Positions 44,945 through 56,961 are shown, numbered from the stretch's first letter. The stretch: 64,000 bases of DNA from Paenibacillus tarimensis (GCF_021532315.1 NZ_JAKGAO010000004.1:62001-126000); one strand, 5' to 3'. The notes: a model not told the origin generated them from the letters alone. Numbers and translations: made by a program.

Positions 44945-46507
44945 TTATAACAAAGGAAGAAGCTTGCGGTCCAGACAGCGGTACTGGACGGCTTCGGCGA
45001 TATGCTCAGCCAGAATATCTTCCTGCTCTGCTAAATCGGCGATCGTCCGCGCCAGCTTTAAGATGCGTTCGTGGGCTCTCATGCTGAGACCGAGCGTTGT
45101 ATACACATTATCGAGAAGGACAGCAGCTTCCTTCCTCAAGTGGCAGGCAGCGTACAGTGCCTTCCCCTGCAGATCACTATTCCATGGAACCCCGGTAACC
45201 TTCATGCGGTATTGCTGCCTTTCAACGGCGGCCTGCACCAGCCGGGACATGTCTGCTGATGACATTCCAGGCTGGAGGCTCTTATCCATCCGCGGTCTTG
45301 GTACATCCACCTGCACATCAATCCGGTCAAGGAGAGGGCCGGACAGCTTCGCCATATAGGCAGATATCCGGTGCGGCGTACAGGAGCAGCGGCGTTCGTC
45401 GGTTTCGTGACCGTAATAGCCGCAAGGACAAGGGTTCAGGGAGGCAGCGAGCATGAAATGTGCTGGGAAACGCAGGACCGCCCGGGCACGAGAAATCGTT
45501 ACATGCCTGTCCTCAAGCGGCTGCCGCATGACTTCAAGCGCCTGTCTTGTGAACTCGGGGAGCTCATCCAGGAACAAGATGCCCTGATGAGCAAGTGTAA
45601 CTTCACCAGGACGCGGCACCGTGCCCCCGCCGATCAGGCCGCCTGTGGATATCGTATGATGAGGTGTCCGGAAAGGACGCTCTCTAAGCAGGACCGGACC
45701 GGATCCATTCAGCTTGCCGGCCACGCTGTAAATTTTCGTCACTTCCAGCGCTTCCTGCTCGGTAAGCGGAGGCATGATGCCGGGCAATCGCTTGACGAGC
45801 ATGGTCTTGCCGGTCCCTGGCGGTCCGGAAAGCAGCAGATTGTGTCTGCCGGCTGCGGCTGTGAGCACGGCACGTTTGGCCGTCTGCTGCCCAAGCACGT
45901 CGGCATAATCAAGGGATGGCAGGCCAACTGACCAGGCAGGAGCATCAGCCGCGATGTAGCTGCCGGCAGTGCTGCATACCTCAATACCAGATGCCCCGGC
46001 TTCGCCTTCCCGGCCATCCAGCCTGCTTAAATGATGCAGGCCGACGACCTTTAATCCGCCAATGAGCGAAGCCTCCGCAGCGTTGGCTGCAGGCAGCAGT
46101 ACTTTGCCGATGCCATGGCGCCGGGCCTGCTCGACCATGGGCAGAACGCCGGGGACGGCTCGCACTTCCCCGCTTAAGGCCAGCTCTCCGATCAGCAAAG
46201 CACCGTCATAGGCCTCCGGCTTGAGCTGTCCGCTGCCGACCAGTATACCGGCGGCTACGGCTACATCGAAGGCAGTTCCTTCCTTACGGAGATCTGCTGG
46301 TGCCAAATTCACCGTAATGCGCTGAAGCGGAAATTGATAACCGCAGTTCTTGAGCGCAGCGCGCACACGTTCAACGGATTCACGCACAGCCGGGTCAGGC
46401 AGACCCACAATATTAACCTGCGGCAATCCAGGAGAAATGTCGACCTCTACCTCGATCAACCGACCTTCCACACCTTGTACTGCCGCACACAGCATTCTTG
46501 TATACAT
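44945..46507 (-). CDS. yifB: YifB/ComM-family Mg chelatase-like AAA+ ATPase
   Basis: A 520-residue protein. The N-terminal ChlI-like/Lon-substrate-type domain (MYTRMLCAAVQGVEGRLIEVEVDISPGLPQ) is followed by an AAA+ core with Walker A GPPGTGKT (228-235), Walker B LFLDELPEF, a CPCGYYGHETDERRCSC metal-binding loop and a C-terminal Mg-chelatase domain. The proteobacterial relative ComM drives branch migration during natural transformation. ATG 46507 has GGAGGTG 9 bases upstream. It lies a few kilobases from dprA, a transformation gene. Confidence 0.94.
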   Translation of the reverse strand: MYTRMLCAAVQGVEGRLIEVEVDISPGLPQVNIVGLPDPAVRESVERVRAALKNCGYQFPLQRITVNLAPADLRKEGTAFDVAVAAGILVGSGQLKPEAYDGALLIGELALSGEVRAVPGVLPMVEQARRHGIGKVLLPAANAAEASLIGGLKVVGLHHLSRLDGREGEAGASGIEVCSTAGSYIAADAPAWSVGLPSLDYADVLGQQTAKRAVLTAAAGRHNLLLSGPPGTGKTMLVKRLPGIMPPLTEQEALEVTKIYSVAGKLNGSGPVLLRERPFRTPHHTISTGGLIGGGTVPRPGEVTLAHQGILFLDELPEFTRQALEVMRQPLEDRHVTISRARAVLRFPAHFMLAASLNPCPCGYYGHETDERRCSCTPHRISAYMAKLSGPLLDRIDVQVDVPRPRMDKSLQPGMSSADMSRLVQAAVERQQYRMKVTGVPWNSDLQGKALYAACHLRKEAAVLLDNVYTTLGLSMRAHERILKLARTIADLAEQEDILAEHIAEAVQYRCLDRKLLPLL

Positions 46508-46797
46508 AACAAAAAGCACCTCCATCACATAGCGGATGAAGGTGCTTCCTTACGTTCCTCTAACGTTGAGCGGCGTTGGCCGCACGTCATTCGATTGTTG
46601 ATGATAGTCTAATGGATGATGAGGGACCCTGTCAATTCTTTCTCTGAAGGGCAGCCCTAGTAATAGAAGCAGTAGTATAGTCTAACGGAAATTGGAAAAA
46701 GTTATGGTAAAATAATGATTGTCCGACCATAATAAGAGGGGGTGCGGCCTGAGCCCAATGGGTTCCATTCGCAATTCGAGATGATACCCATATCAAA

Positions 46798-46831
46798 TTC
46801 GCATAAAAAAAGCTGTGGGATTTTATGCGAA
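46798..46831. promoter_or_regulatory. Perfect inverted repeat upstream of sucC
   Basis: TTCGCATAAAA (46798-46808) and TTTTATGCGAA (46821-46831) are separated by 12 bases. It ends 27 bases upstream of the extended -10, a position suitable for an operator. It lacks a T-run after it, so a terminator is less likely. I do not recognise the regulator. Confidence 0.55.
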
Positions 46832-46857
46832 AAAATAAGGAAAGCCGATTGGAATCA

Positions 46858-46866
46858 TGTTACAAT
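46858..46866 (+). promoter_or_regulatory. Extended -10 promoter of sucCD
   Basis: TGTTACAAT (TG, one base, TACAAT) lies about 55 bases before the sucC ATG. No convincing -35 is seen, which suggests a possible need for an activator. Confidence 0.5.
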
Positions 46867-46922
46867 AACAATGGTCTGTGTACATATCGAGACTGAAGCT
46901 GCGGATAGGGAGGATTTCGGTA

Positions 46923-48083
46923 ATGAATATCCATGAGTATCAAGGCAAAGAAGTCCTGAAGCAATACGGGGTCGCAGTACCGGAAGGCAAAGTCGCTTTC
47001 ACAGTTGATGAGGCTGTAGAAGCGGCACAAGCGCTTGGTACACCGGTAGTCGTGGTGAAAGCGCAAATCCATGCAGGCGGACGCGGTAAGGCAGGCGGTG
47101 TTAAGGTTGCCAAGAGCCTCGACGAGGTCCGGCAGTACGCGGGAGATATTTTAGGAAAGACGTTGGTGACGCATCAGACGGGCCCTGAAGGCAAAGAAGT
47201 AAAGCGCTTGCTTATTGAGCAAGGCTGCGACATCAAGAAGGAATATTATGTTGGCGTCGTGGTTGACCGCGGTACAGGCCGCGTCGTCATGATGGCTTCG
47301 GAGGAAGGCGGCACTGAGATTGAAGAGGTAGCTGCGCATACACCGGAGAAGATTTTCAAGGAAGTGATTGACCCGGCAGTCGGACTGCAGCCGTTCCAGG
47401 CGCGCAAGCTTGCTTACGCGATCAATATTCCGAAGGAGCTCGTAAATAAAGCGGTGCAGTTTATGACGGCTTTGTATACGGCTTTTGTGGACAAGGACTG
47501 CTCGATTGCAGAGATCAATCCGCTAGTTGTAACCGGAGACGGCAATGTCATGGCGCTCGATGCCAAGCTGAATTTTGATTCGAATGCGCTTTACCGGCAT
47601 GCCGATATCCTGGAGCTTCGTGATCTGGACGAAGAAGACGAGAAGGAAATACAGGCTTCCAAATTCGATTTGAGCTACATAGCGCTGGATGGCAATATCG
47701 GCTGTATGGTTAATGGTGCCGGACTGGCGATGGCTACGATGGACATCATCAAATATTACGGTGGAGACCCGGCAAACTTCCTCGACGTAGGGGGCGGTGC
47801 CACCAAGGAGAAGGTTACTGAAGCGTTCAAAATTATCTTGTCCGATGAGCAGGTTAAAGGAATATTCGTCAACATTTTCGGCGGCATTATGCGCTGTGAC
47901 GTGATAGCTGAAGGTGTTGTGGCAGCAGCCAAGGAGCTTGGTCTCAGCCGTCCACTTGTTGTCCGTCTTGAGGGCACGAACGTGGACCTCGGCAAGAAGA
48001 TCCTGAACGAATCGGGACTCAATATCGTCGCTGCGGATTCGATGGCAGACGGCGCTCAGAAGATCGTTGAACTCGTAAAGTAA
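46923..48083 (+). CDS. sucC: Succinyl-CoA ligase [ADP-forming], beta subunit
   Basis: A 386-residue ATP-grasp subunit: [44 protein letters not shown] and [12 protein letters not shown]. With SucD it makes the substrate-level phosphorylation step of the TCA cycle. ATG 46923 has AGGGAGG upstream. The gap to sucD is 116 bases, longer than usual. Confidence 0.97.
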   Translation: MNIHEYQGKEVLKQYGVAVPEGKVAFTVDEAVEAAQALGTPVVVVKAQIHAGGRGKAGGVKVAKSLDEVRQYAGDILGKTLVTHQTGPEGKEVKRLLIEQGCDIKKEYYVGVVVDRGTGRVVMMASEEGGTEIEEVAAHTPEKIFKEVIDPAVGLQPFQARKLAYAINIPKELVNKAVQFMTALYTAFVDKDCSIAEINPLVVTGDGNVMALDAKLNFDSNALYRHADILELRDLDEEDEKEIQASKFDLSYIALDGNIGCMVNGAGLAMATMDIIKYYGGDPANFLDVGGGATKEKVTEAFKIILSDEQVKGIFVNIFGGIMRCDVIAEGVVAAAKELGLSRPLVVRLEGTNVDLGKKILNESGLNIVAADSMADGAQKIVELVK

Positions 48084-48199
48084 CAAGTGCATAAGCAGGG
48101 CTGTCCGGAGACGGATATCCGGCGGCTGTCTGACAGGCTTCTGATCAGACTGAAGGAGCAGTTTACCGCACGAATTCATATAGGGGATGTGAGCCTTCG

Positions 48200-49132
48200 A
48201 TGAGCATTTTGGTAGATAAAAATACGAAAGTCATTACGCAAGGCATTACAGGCAAAACCGCCCTGTTCCATGCCAAGGGCGCGCTGGACTATGGCACGCA
48301 AATGGTAGGCGGTACATCGCCGGGCAAAGGCGGCACTAATGTGGATATCACATTGGAGAATGGCAGTACGGTTTCTCTCCCGGTATTCAACACTGTTAAT
48401 GAAGCGGTTTCAGCAACCGGCGCCACGGCTTCGGTCATCTACGTTCCACCAGCTTTCGCGGCGGATGCGATTATGGAAGCGGTTGATGCGGAGCTGGAGC
48501 TTGTTATCTGTATTACAGAGGGCATTCCGGTTCTTGACATGGTAAAGGTCAGCCGGTATATGGAAGGCCGCAAGACACGCTTGATCGGCCCGAACTGTCC
48601 AGGCGTGATTACGCCAGACGAGTGCAAAATCGGCATTATGCCGGGCTACATTCACAGAAAAGGCCATGTCGGTGTTGTCTCCCGCAGCGGTACGCTGACC
48701 TATGAAGCGGTACATCAGCTTACAACACGCGGCATCGGCCAATCCTCGGCGGTTGGTATCGGCGGTGACCCGGTTAAAGGCTCCGAGTTTATCGATATTC
48801 TGTCGATGTTTAATGATGATCCGGACACGTATGCTGTCATCATGATCGGTGAAATCGGCGGTACCGCTGAGGAAGAAGCTGCAGAGTGGATTAAAGCAAA
48901 CATGACGAAGCCGGTCGTCGGCTTTATCGGCGGTGCTACTGCTCCTCCTGGCAAGCGGATGGGACATGCCGGTGCGATTATCTCGGGCGGCAAAGGCACA
49001 GCTGCTGAGAAGATCGCAACACTGGAAGCCTGTGGTGTCAAGGTTTCGCCTACACCTTCCGAGATGGGTGCAACTCTTGTCAGCGTTTTGGAAGAGAAGG
49101 GTCTTCTCGACAAGTGCGTTACCTGCAAATAA
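48200..49132 (+). CDS. sucD: Succinyl-CoA ligase [ADP-forming], alpha subunit
   Basis: A 310-residue CoA-binding subunit. The Rossmann start is [27 protein letters not shown]. The phosphorylated His256 is in [34 protein letters not shown] is also typical. It forms the active enzyme with SucC. A composite terminator follows. Confidence 0.97.
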   Translation: MSILVDKNTKVITQGITGKTALFHAKGALDYGTQMVGGTSPGKGGTNVDITLENGSTVSLPVFNTVNEAVSATGATASVIYVPPAFAADAIMEAVDAELELVICITEGIPVLDMVKVSRYMEGRKTRLIGPNCPGVITPDECKIGIMPGYIHRKGHVGVVSRSGTLTYEAVHQLTTRGIGQSSAVGIGGDPVKGSEFIDILSMFNDDPDTYAVIMIGEIGGTAEEEAAEWIKANMTKPVVGFIGGATAPPGKRMGHAGAIISGGKGTAAEKIATLEACGVKVSPTPSEMGATLVSVLEEKGLLDKCVTCK

Positions 49133-49160
49133 GCAGTTAAATGAATATCTAGTTAGAAGG

Positions 49161-49212
49161 CGGGCAGCCTTCCAACACCTTGAGACAAGGTGACGGGAGG
49201 CTGTCTTTTTTT
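49161..49212 (+). terminator. Composite terminator after sucD
   Basis: GGCAGCC/GGCTGTC outer pairing encloses a perfect CACCTTG-AGA-CAAGGTG hairpin and is followed by a long T tract. Confidence 0.85.
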
Positions 49213-49387
49213 TGTCCGCTCACGCTTCCAAGCAGGTTGATGACGAGTGGCAGAGAGTGATTATTATGGCCGCGCTTGCATTCTTTTCCCGAGTGAAGCA
49301 CAATAAGGTATGGAGTTCACTGAATATTGTGTATTTCTAATGAAGAGAAAGTGAATGCCTGCCGGTCCTGAGAAGGAGTGGCTTTGA

Positions 49388-50575
49388 ATGGCAACGAAGG
49401 ATTTAATGGAATGGTCAGACAGAGAAATCATTTTTACGCTGCATGAAACCAGGGGGATTGGCGCTCAGACGATACGCAAGCTGGTTAAACAGGGGCTTCT
49501 TCGACGCTGCCTGGCCTTCTCTCAAGAGGCATGGCGGGAAGCGGGATTGAATAGATCTCAGGCGGCTGCCGCAGCCGAAACGATGAACCGATCGTTTTTC
49601 ATAAGGCGTTCTTACTACTACAAGGAAGCACAAATTCGCTGGATGACCGTGCTGGATACGAATTATCCTGAGATGCTCAGGCAAATCGCTGATCCACCCT
49701 GGGTTATCTATTATATCGGCCGTGAGGAGCTGTTAGTCTCTCCAGCAGCGTCTATAGTAGGTACCAGGGGGCCAACGGCTTACGGAAGGCGACAGGCAAT
49801 GAAGCTTGCGGGTGAGCTGTCACATGCAGGAATTACGGTAGTAAGCGGAATGGCCAAAGGTATTGATGCTTATGCCCATGAGGGAGCGTTAGCAGGCACG
49901 GGAAGCACGATCGCTGTACTTGGTACGCCAGTTAACCGGATTTACCCGCCGCAGAACGCATCGTTGTACAGGGCTATTGCAGAGCGGGGACTGATCCTGT
50001 CAGAATATCCTGTTGGCAGCCCTTTTCATCCGGGGATGTTTCCCCAGCGCAACCGGATAATTGCGGGTCTATCTAGCGCGACCGTAGTTGTGGAGGCGAC
50101 CAAGGGAAGCGGATCTCTGATTACCGCGGGTCAGGCAGTGGATTATAACCGCGAGGTGTTTGCCGTTCCTGGCCCGCTTGGCGCTATCAAGAGCGAAGGG
50201 GCGAACGAGCTGATCACCCGCGGTGAGGCCGCACTTCTAACAGGAGTGGAGCCGATTTTATCACATATTATCAGGACGGCAGAGCCTGAGGTCATTCGGT
50301 CAGCATTAAGCGACCCGCCCACGTGTGACAATAATGCAGCGCAGGAAGCGGAGTCACCGAAACAGGACAACAGCAGACAGCTGCCGGATAAGGCGGGCCA
50401 GGTGACTGATGCCGAAGCTCTGATACTGAGCCTGCTGGGCGATCAGCCGCGCACGGCGGATGAGCTGTGTGAGCTTACCGGTATGGCTTTTGGACATTTA
50501 CACGCACTTCTGATAAATTTATCTATAAAACATAAAATCGAACAACATCCGGGTTCATTATATAGCGCCGTTTAG
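49388..50575 (+). CDS. dprA: DNA-processing protein DprA (Smf)
   Basis: A 395-residue single-strand-DNA-binding RecA loader used in natural transformation. An N-terminal SAM-like region is followed by the Rossmann core ([44 protein letters not shown]) and a C-terminal winged helix ([29 protein letters not shown]) after a polar linker. GAGAAGGAGTGG precedes the ATG. It starts the dprA-topA-trmFO-hslVU-codY run. Confidence 0.95.
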   Translation: MATKDLMEWSDREIIFTLHETRGIGAQTIRKLVKQGLLRRCLAFSQEAWREAGLNRSQAAAAAETMNRSFFIRRSYYYKEAQIRWMTVLDTNYPEMLRQIADPPWVIYYIGREELLVSPAASIVGTRGPTAYGRRQAMKLAGELSHAGITVVSGMAKGIDAYAHEGALAGTGSTIAVLGTPVNRIYPPQNASLYRAIAERGLILSEYPVGSPFHPGMFPQRNRIIAGLSSATVVVEATKGSGSLITAGQAVDYNREVFAVPGPLGAIKSEGANELITRGEAALLTGVEPILSHIIRTAEPEVIRSALSDPPTCDNNAAQEAESPKQDNSRQLPDKAGQVTDAEALILSLLGDQPRTADELCELTGMAFGHLHALLINLSIKHKIEQHPGSLYSAV

Positions 50576-50612
50576 CGCATTTTACAGAACCATTGTCGGG
50601 AGGAGGGGCAGT

Positions 50613-52709
50613 ATGGCGGATTCATTGGTTATTGTGGAATCACCCGCAAAAGCGAAGACAATCGGCAAATATTTAGGCAGTAAATTTATCGTAAAAGCTT
50701 CGATGGGGCATATCCGGGATTTGCCCAAAAGCCAGATCGGTGTAGAAGTCGAGAAAGGCTTTGAGCCCAAATACATTACGATCCGCGGAAAAGGCAGTGT
50801 CCTCAAAGAGCTTAAGGATGCCAGTAAAAAAGTCAAGAAAATATATCTGGCGGCTGACCCTGATCGCGAAGGCGAGGCGATCGCGTGGCATTTGGCCCAC
50901 TATCTGGATCTCGATGAAACGGAAACATGCCGGGTCGTATTTAACGAAATTACAAAGCAGGCGGTCAAGGATGCGTTCAAATCACCAAGACCAATTAATA
51001 TGGATCTGGTTAATGCCCAGCAGGCACGGCGTATACTAGACCGTCTTGTAGGTTATAAGATCAGCCCTTTATTATGGAAGAAAGTGAAGAAGGGTCTGTC
51101 GGCCGGCCGGGTACAGTCGGTTGCAGTGAAGCTTATTATTGACCGGGAGAATGAAATAGACGCTTTCGTGCCAGAAGAATACTGGTCGATTACAGCGTCT
51201 CTGATGCACGGAAAATCGGCTTTTGAGGCCAAGTTTTATGCCATGAATGGGGAGAAGAAGGAGCTTTCCAGCGAAGCTGACGTTCAGCAGGTGCTGCAGG
51301 CTATGGATGGTTCTGACTTTGTGGTTCAGGAAGTTAAGGAGAAGGAAAGGCTCCGGAATCCGGCACCGCCCTTTATAACAAGCTCGCTTCAGCAGGAGGC
51401 TGCCCGCAAGCTCGGGTTTCGTGCTGCCAAAACGATGTCAGTTGCCCAGCAGCTTTACGAGGGTGTAGATTTAGGCAAGGAAGGCACTGTCGGTCTCATC
51501 ACTTATATGCGTACAGATTCGACTCGTATTTCCCCTGTCGCACAGGAGGAAGCCAAGGAGTACATCATCGATAAATTCGGTGAGCCATACGCACCCGAGC
51601 AGTTTCGCAATTACGTCCGTAAGAACGCCAATGCCCAGGATGCGCATGAGGCTATCCGTCCTACTTCGGTTCTCAGGGGACCCGATGAGATGAAGCCTTT
51701 TCTGACGCGTGACCAGATGCGCTTGTATAAGCTGATCTGGGAACGGTTCCTGGCGAGCCAGATGTCCTCAGCCGTTCTTGACACAATGACTGTCGATATT
51801 GCAGTCGGCCCCGTTACGTTCCGGGCAGTCGGCTCGAAGGTGAAGTTCCACGGCTTTATGAAGGTATATGTTGAGGGGAACGATGACGGCACTACAGAGG
51901 AAGACAAGTTTCTTCCGCCTCTCAAGCAGGGGGATATAGCGGAGAAGCAAGCTGTCGATCCGAAGCAGCACTTCACCCAGCCGCCTCCACGCTATACGGA
52001 GGCAAGGCTGGTTCGTACGCTGGAGGAACTGGGGATCGGCAGGCCAAGTACGTATGCCCCTACACTGGAGACCATTCAGAAGCGCGGTTACGTGGCGATT
52101 GAAGAGAAGAAATTTGTCCCGACTGAGCTCGGCGAGCTGGTCATACAGCTAATGGAGGAGTTCTTCCCGGAAATATTGGACGCTGAATTTACCGCCCATA
52201 TGGAAGGCGATCTGGACAGCGTGGAGGATGGCAAGGAAGATTGGGTTAAGGTTCTGGCAGCCTTCTACGAATCGTTCGAGAAGCGGCTTGAGGTCGCTGA
52301 GGATGAAATGAAGGAAGTGGAAATTCAGGACGAGGTCTCAGACGAAATTTGTGAAAAATGCGGCCGTCATCTTGTGTATAAAATGGGACGGTTCGGCAAG
52401 TTCCTGGCCTGCTCGGGATTTCCTGACTGCCGTAATACAAAGCCTATTGTCAAGGACATTGGCGTAAAGTGTCCGAAATGCGCCGAGGGCAAAATCATCG
52501 AACGGCGCAGCAAGAAGGGGAGAATCTTCTACGGCTGTGATCAATATCCCGGCTGCGATTATGTATCCTGGGATAAGCCGACCGACAAGCCGTGTCCGGA
52601 ATGCAGTACGCTTATGGTGGAAAAGCGCAACCGCTCCGGCGGGAAGCTGCTGTGTACGCAGTGCAGTCATTCGGAGGAGCTTCCGGATGATCAGGAGCAG
52701 GCTGAATAG
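50613..52709 (+). CDS. topA: DNA topoisomerase I
   Basis: A 698-residue type IA topoisomerase that relaxes negative supercoils. The TOPRIM domain is at 1-115 ([30 protein letters not shown]). The catalytic Tyr298 is in [12 protein letters not shown]. The C-terminus has cysteine-rich ribbons (CEKCGR...CSGFPDC, CPKC...CDQYPGC, CPEC...CTQC). GGGAGGAGGGG precedes the ATG. Full length. Confidence 0.97.
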   Translation: MADSLVIVESPAKAKTIGKYLGSKFIVKASMGHIRDLPKSQIGVEVEKGFEPKYITIRGKGSVLKELKDASKKVKKIYLAADPDREGEAIAWHLAHYLDLDETETCRVVFNEITKQAVKDAFKSPRPINMDLVNAQQARRILDRLVGYKISPLLWKKVKKGLSAGRVQSVAVKLIIDRENEIDAFVPEEYWSITASLMHGKSAFEAKFYAMNGEKKELSSEADVQQVLQAMDGSDFVVQEVKEKERLRNPAPPFITSSLQQEAARKLGFRAAKTMSVAQQLYEGVDLGKEGTVGLITYMRTDSTRISPVAQEEAKEYIIDKFGEPYAPEQFRNYVRKNANAQDAHEAIRPTSVLRGPDEMKPFLTRDQMRLYKLIWERFLASQMSSAVLDTMTVDIAVGPVTFRAVGSKVKFHGFMKVYVEGNDDGTTEEDKFLPPLKQGDIAEKQAVDPKQHFTQPPPRYTEARLVRTLEELGIGRPSTYAPTLETIQKRGYVAIEEKKFVPTELGELVIQLMEEFFPEILDAEFTAHMEGDLDSVEDGKEDWVKVLAAFYESFEKRLEVAEDEMKEVEIQDEVSDEICEKCGRHLVYKMGRFGKFLACSGFPDCRNTKPIVKDIGVKCPKCAEGKIIERRSKKGRIFYGCDQYPGCDYVSWDKPTDKPCPECSTLMVEKRNRSGGKLLCTQCSHSEELPDDQEQAE

Positions 52710-52776
52710 CAGATTACAAGCCGGAAATTAAAGCAGCAGTCTACAGCCGGTTGAGCTGGAAAGGAAGGAATTTAAG

Positions 52777-54105
52777 TTGAATCAGGTTAAGAAGGTAACA
52801 GTAATTGGAGCAGGGCTTGCCGGAAGCGAAGCTGCCTGGCAGATTGCTTCTCAAGGTGTGCCTGTCGTGTTGGTTGAGATGCGGCCGGTCACACGGACGC
52901 CTGCTCACCATACCGATAAATTTGCAGAGCTCGTCTGCAGCAATAGCCTCCGCGCTAATGGTCTTACCAATGCCGTTGGTGTATTAAAGGAAGAAATGCG
53001 GCGGATGGACTCCCTTATTCTGAGCTCGGCGGATCGTCATGCTGTGCCGGCCGGGGGCGCGCTTGCGGTTGACCGTGACGGCTTCTCGGGTGCGGTGACA
53101 GAAGCGCTCCGCAATCATCCTCTGATCGAAGTGCGCAATGAGGAGCTTACCGATATTCCGGAAGACGGGATAACTGTGATTGCTACAGGCCCCCTGACGT
53201 CTCCAGCATTATCAGAGAAGATCCAGCGCCTGCTCGGCGAATCGTATTTTTACTTCTACGATGCTGCAGCTCCGATCGTGGAGAAGGAGTCTGTGGACAT
53301 GAACAAGGTCTATCTGGCTTCCCGATATGACAAGGGAGAAGCGGCTTATCTTAATTGTCCGATGACAGAGGATGAATTCAACACGTTTTATGATGCCCTA
53401 ATTACAGCAGAAACTGCTGCCTTGAAGGAATTTGAGAAGGAAGTATATTTTGAAGGGTGTATGCCGGTTGAAGTAATTGCATCAAGGGGGCGCCAGACGC
53501 TGTTATTCGGACCCATGAAGCCGGTTGGACTCATTAATCCGCATACAGGCAAACTTCCTTACGCGGTCGTACAGCTAAGGCAGGATAATGCAGCTGGTAC
53601 GCTGTATAACTTGGTAGGTTTTCAAACCCATCTTAAGTGGGGAGAGCAGAAGCGTGTATTCTCCTTAATACCTGGACTGGAAAATGCGGAGTTTGTCCGC
53701 TATGGCGTCATGCACCGCAATACCTTCATTAACTCTCCGAAGCTTCTGGAAAAGACTTATCAGTTCAAGGGCAGAGAGAATCTCTTCTTCGCCGGCCAGA
53801 TGACAGGTGTAGAAGGATATGTCGAATCTGCTGCATCGGGCCTTATCGCGGGCTTGAATGCCGGACGTATGGCTAGAGGACTTGAACCGTTGGTACTGCC
53901 CGCGGAGACGACCCTTGGCAGTATGGCGCAGTATATCACAACAGCAGACTTCAAGCATTTTCAGCCGATGAATGCCAACTTCGGGCTTTTCCCGCCCCTC
54001 GGCACAAAAATCCGTAACAAGAAGGATAAGAATGAAGCCATTGCGGGCAGGGCTTTGGAGAAGTTGGAGCAGTTTAAAGCGGAATATATGGATCAGCCGT
54101 CTTAA
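52777..54105 (+). CDS. trmFO: Methylenetetrahydrofolate-tRNA-(uracil(54)-C(5))-methyltransferase TrmFO
   Basis: A 442-residue FAD- and folate-dependent enzyme making T54 in tRNA. The FAD motif [14 protein letters not shown] lies near the N-terminus, followed by [25 protein letters not shown] and the catalytic-site region [15 protein letters not shown]. The start is TTG with AAGGAA upstream. Directly downstream comes hslV: the xerC/codV recombinase gene often found here is missing. Confidence 0.95.
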   Translation: MNQVKKVTVIGAGLAGSEAAWQIASQGVPVVLVEMRPVTRTPAHHTDKFAELVCSNSLRANGLTNAVGVLKEEMRRMDSLILSSADRHAVPAGGALAVDRDGFSGAVTEALRNHPLIEVRNEELTDIPEDGITVIATGPLTSPALSEKIQRLLGESYFYFYDAAAPIVEKESVDMNKVYLASRYDKGEAAYLNCPMTEDEFNTFYDALITAETAALKEFEKEVYFEGCMPVEVIASRGRQTLLFGPMKPVGLINPHTGKLPYAVVQLRQDNAAGTLYNLVGFQTHLKWGEQKRVFSLIPGLENAEFVRYGVMHRNTFINSPKLLEKTYQFKGRENLFFAGQMTGVEGYVESAASGLIAGLNAGRMARGLEPLVLPAETTLGSMAQYITTADFKHFQPMNANFGLFPPLGTKIRNKKDKNEAIAGRALEKLEQFKAEYMDQPS

Positions 54106-54186
54106 ACGGAGATCTTTAACATATCAGATGCATAGCAATCGGGAGCGGGTAAGCCTCCACTATAATACGGAAGGTGTGAGCGGAAA

Positions 54187-54729
54187 GTGGAAATGCAGTT
54201 TCATGCCACAACGATCTGTGCGGTTCGTCACGAAGGAAAGGGCGCCATCGCGGGTGACGGTCAGGTAACCTTCGGAAACAGTATGGTGATGAAAGGCTCG
54301 GCTAAGAAGGTTAGAAGGCTGTATAGAGGACAGGTCGTTGCCGGATTTGCCGGATCGGTGGCCGATGCTATTACCTTGTTCGAGAAGTTTGAAGGCAAGC
54401 TTGAGGAGCATCACGGCAATTTGCAGCGTGCGGCGGTAGAAATGACCAAGGAATGGCGTTCCGATCGTGTGTTGCGCCGGCTCGAGGCGATGATGCTCGT
54501 TATGGATAACAATGGTCTGCTGCTGCTGTCTGGTAATGGTGAGATCATAGAACCGGATGACGGGATACTGGCTATCGGGTCTGGCGGCAGCTTCGCTCTG
54601 GCTGCAGCCAGAGCGCTTAAAGCGCATGCACCTCATCTGAATGCCAAGGAAATGGCTCAGTTTGCACTCGAAACTGCTGCCGATATTTGTGTATTTACCA
54701 ACCGTAATATTATCGTTGAAGAAGTCTAA
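54187..54729 (+). CDS. hslV: ATP-dependent protease subunit HslV (ClpQ/CodW)
   Basis: A 180-residue N-terminal-nucleophile peptidase. Conserved parts are [31 protein letters not shown] and [16 protein letters not shown]. The first residues read MEMQFHA before TTI, so Thr8 must be exposed by processing if it is the nucleophile; no Ser or Thr follows the initiator Met. The start is GTG with AAGGTG upstream; ATG 54193 is an alternative. It forms the HslUV chambered protease with the next gene. Confidence 0.94.
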   Translation: MEMQFHATTICAVRHEGKGAIAGDGQVTFGNSMVMKGSAKKVRRLYRGQVVAGFAGSVADAITLFEKFEGKLEEHHGNLQRAAVEMTKEWRSDRVLRRLEAMMLVMDNNGLLLLSGNGEIIEPDDGILAIGSGGSFALAAARALKAHAPHLNAKEMAQFALETAADICVFTNRNIIVEEV

Positions 54730-54771
54730 TTCCCGCGTGCCGGCAGCGGCACAGAATCGGAGGTATGTCGA

Positions 54772-56166
54772 ATGGGCAATGAGGCGCTGACGCCACGCCA
54801 GATCGTGGCTGAGCTCGATAAATATATAGTTGGCCAGAAGGCGGCCAAGCGGTCGGTGGCAATTGCGTTACGCAACCGTTACCGCAGAAGCAGGCTGGAG
54901 GAATCATTGCGGGATGAGATAGTCCCGAAGAATATCCTGATGATCGGCCCAACCGGTGTAGGTAAGACGGAGATAGCGAGACGGCTGGCTAAGCTGGTGA
55001 ATGCTCCTTTTGTTAAAGTGGAGGCGACCAAATTCACGGAAGTCGGTTACGTTGGCAGGGATGTAGAGTCGATGGTGCGTGATCTGGTTGAGACTTCAAT
55101 CCGTATGGTAAAGGCCGAGAAGACAGAACAGGTCCGTGATAAAGCGGAGAAGCTGGCTAACGACCGTATCGTTTCCCTGCTCGTGCCTGGTGCCAGCAAG
55201 CCCAAGACAGGCCGCAATCCGCTCGAAATGCTGTTTGGCAATCAAAATCAGCAGCAGCCGGAAGAGGAAGAGGCGGATGCTTCAGTGTCTGAACGGCGCA
55301 AGCAGGTCAAAGAGCAGCTTGCGCAAGGCAAGCTGGAGGACGAGGTGATCGAAATTGAAGTAGAGGATGCCAGTCCGAATATGCTCGATATGCTGTCCGG
55401 TCAAGGGATGGAAAATATGGGCATGAATATGCAGGAAATGTTCGGGCAGTTTCTTCCGAAACGGATGAAGAAGCGTAAGCTTCAGGTTAGGGAAGCGCGG
55501 AAGGTGCTGACGCATGAAGAAGCACAGAAGCTGATTGATATGGACGATGTCATCCAGGAATCGACGCGGCGTGCAGAGCAGACAGGGATTATTTTTATCG
55601 ATGAAATTGATAAAATTGCCAGCCCATCCCGCGGAAGTGGTCCGGATGTGTCAAGAGAGGGCGTACAGCGTGATATTCTGCCAATTGTGGAAGGATCGAC
55701 TGTAATGACCAAATATGGACCGGTCAAAACAGATTATGTGCTGTTCATTGCAGCAGGAGCTTTCCATATTGCCAAGCCGGCGGATCTTATACCCGAGCTT
55801 CAGGGCCGATTCCCGATTCGCGTGGAGCTGAGCAATCTAACACTAGACGACTTTGTCAGTATATTGACTGAGCCCAAGAATGCACTTACGAAGCAGTACA
55901 CGGCTCTGCTCGAAACAGAGGGAATCCGTGTGGAGTTTTCCGAGGAAGCGATCAGGGAGCTTGCCGGCATAGCGGCAGATGTAAACCGGAATACGGAGAA
56001 CATTGGGGCAAGGCGGCTGCATACCATTTTGGAGAAGCTGTTAGAGGATCTTTCCTTTGAAGCACCTGAGCTTTCTCTTGAGCAGATGGTCATTACACCG
56101 GAATATGTAAGGGATAAGGTTGGCGATATCGCACAGAATCGAGATTTAAGCCAATATATTTTGTAG
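54772..56166 (+). CDS. hslU: ATP-dependent protease ATPase subunit HslU (ClpY/CodX)
   Basis: A 464-residue AAA+ unfoldase. It starts [17 protein letters not shown], with Walker [10 protein letters not shown] (59-67), the pore motif GYVGRDVES, an acidic I-domain insert (~130-260, Gln/Glu-rich), Walker [12 protein letters not shown], and sensor [18 protein letters not shown]. It feeds HslV. GGAGG precedes the ATG. Confidence 0.96.
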   Translation: MGNEALTPRQIVAELDKYIVGQKAAKRSVAIALRNRYRRSRLEESLRDEIVPKNILMIGPTGVGKTEIARRLAKLVNAPFVKVEATKFTEVGYVGRDVESMVRDLVETSIRMVKAEKTEQVRDKAEKLANDRIVSLLVPGASKPKTGRNPLEMLFGNQNQQQPEEEEADASVSERRKQVKEQLAQGKLEDEVIEIEVEDASPNMLDMLSGQGMENMGMNMQEMFGQFLPKRMKKRKLQVREARKVLTHEEAQKLIDMDDVIQESTRRAEQTGIIFIDEIDKIASPSRGSGPDVSREGVQRDILPIVEGSTVMTKYGPVKTDYVLFIAAGAFHIAKPADLIPELQGRFPIRVELSNLTLDDFVSILTEPKNALTKQYTALLETEGIRVEFSEEAIRELAGIAADVNRNTENIGARRLHTILEKLLEDLSFEAPELSLEQMVITPEYVRDKVGDIAQNRDLSQYIL

Positions 56167-56190
56167 TGTAAACATTGTGGGGGGCAGGAA

Positions 56191-56961
56191 ATGAGTTTAT
56201 TAGCGAAGACACGGACACTTAACCGTCTGTTGCAGCGGGCTGCGGGCAAGGCGCTGAATTTCCGTGAGATGGCCGAGGTGCTGTGTTCAACCATTCAGGC
56301 ACATGTATTCGTTGTCAGCAGAAGAGGCAAGCTGCTGGGCTGTGATGCTGTAGGCGCATGGGAACATGAGCGATTGCGGGCAGCTACTTCTGGCGAGACG
56401 AGGTTTCCTGTAGAAACCAATGATCGTTTCCTGCAAATGAACGAAACGGTTACGAATGTGCAGCTAGACAGCGGTATCGTTGAAACCTTTCCGGATGTTT
56501 CCGCTCAGGAGATCATGACCGTCGTGCCAATCATTGGGGGGGGCGACCGGCTCGGAACACTGGTGCTGACAAGACAGCAGACCGCTTTCAATGATGATGA
56601 TTTAATTCTTGCGGAATACGGATCTACGATTGTAGGGATGGAAATTCTGCGAGAGAGAGCAGAAGAAATAGAATTAGAGGCCCGGAGCCGTGCAGTGGTT
56701 TCGGTAGCGGTTAATTCCTTGTCCTTTAGTGAATTAGAGGCGGTTGAGCATATTTTTGAAGAGCTCGATGGTAAGGAAGGCCTGTTAGTCGCTTCGAAAG
56801 TGGCAGATCGGGTGGGAATTACAAGATCGGTTATCGTAAATGCTCTACGCAAGCTGGAAAGTGCGGGAGTCATTGAGACCCGGTCACTTGGTATGAAAGG
56901 CACCTATATAAAAATATTAAATGACCAGCTGTTACAGGAGTTGGATAAGATCAAGATCTAA
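56191..56961 (+). CDS. codY: GTP-sensing global regulator CodY
   Basis: A 256-residue repressor: an N-terminal GAF domain (1-155) that senses branched-chain amino acids, a linker helix, and a C-terminal winged HTH ([43 protein letters not shown]). It controls nutrient, motility and competence genes. GGGGGGCAGG precedes the ATG. A strong terminator separates it from the flagellar operon. Confidence 0.97.
   Translation: MSLLAKTRTLNRLLQRAAGKALNFREMAEVLCSTIQAHVFVVSRRGKLLGCDAVGAWEHERLRAATSGETRFPVETNDRFLQMNETVTNVQLDSGIVETFPDVSAQEIMTVVPIIGGGDRLGTLVLTRQQTAFNDDDLILAEYGSTIVGMEILRERAEEIELEARSRAVVSVAVNSLSFSELEAVEHIFEELDGKEGLLVASKVADRVGITRSVIVNALRKLESAGVIETRSLGMKGTYIKILNDQLLQELDKIKI

Larger units (their letters stand above)
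46508..46922. other. Divergent intergenic region upstream of sucCD
   Basis: About 415 bases between yifB and sucC. It holds a perfect 11-bp inverted repeat (46798-46831) and an extended -10 box (46858-46866). A 64-codon frame from GTG 46742 runs across the repeat into sucC and is unlikely to be real. Confidence 0.6.

Noticed and set aside
46742-46936. 64-codon frame upstream of sucC
   Set aside because: Runs through the inverted repeat and promoter and overlaps the sucC start; no protein-like pattern.
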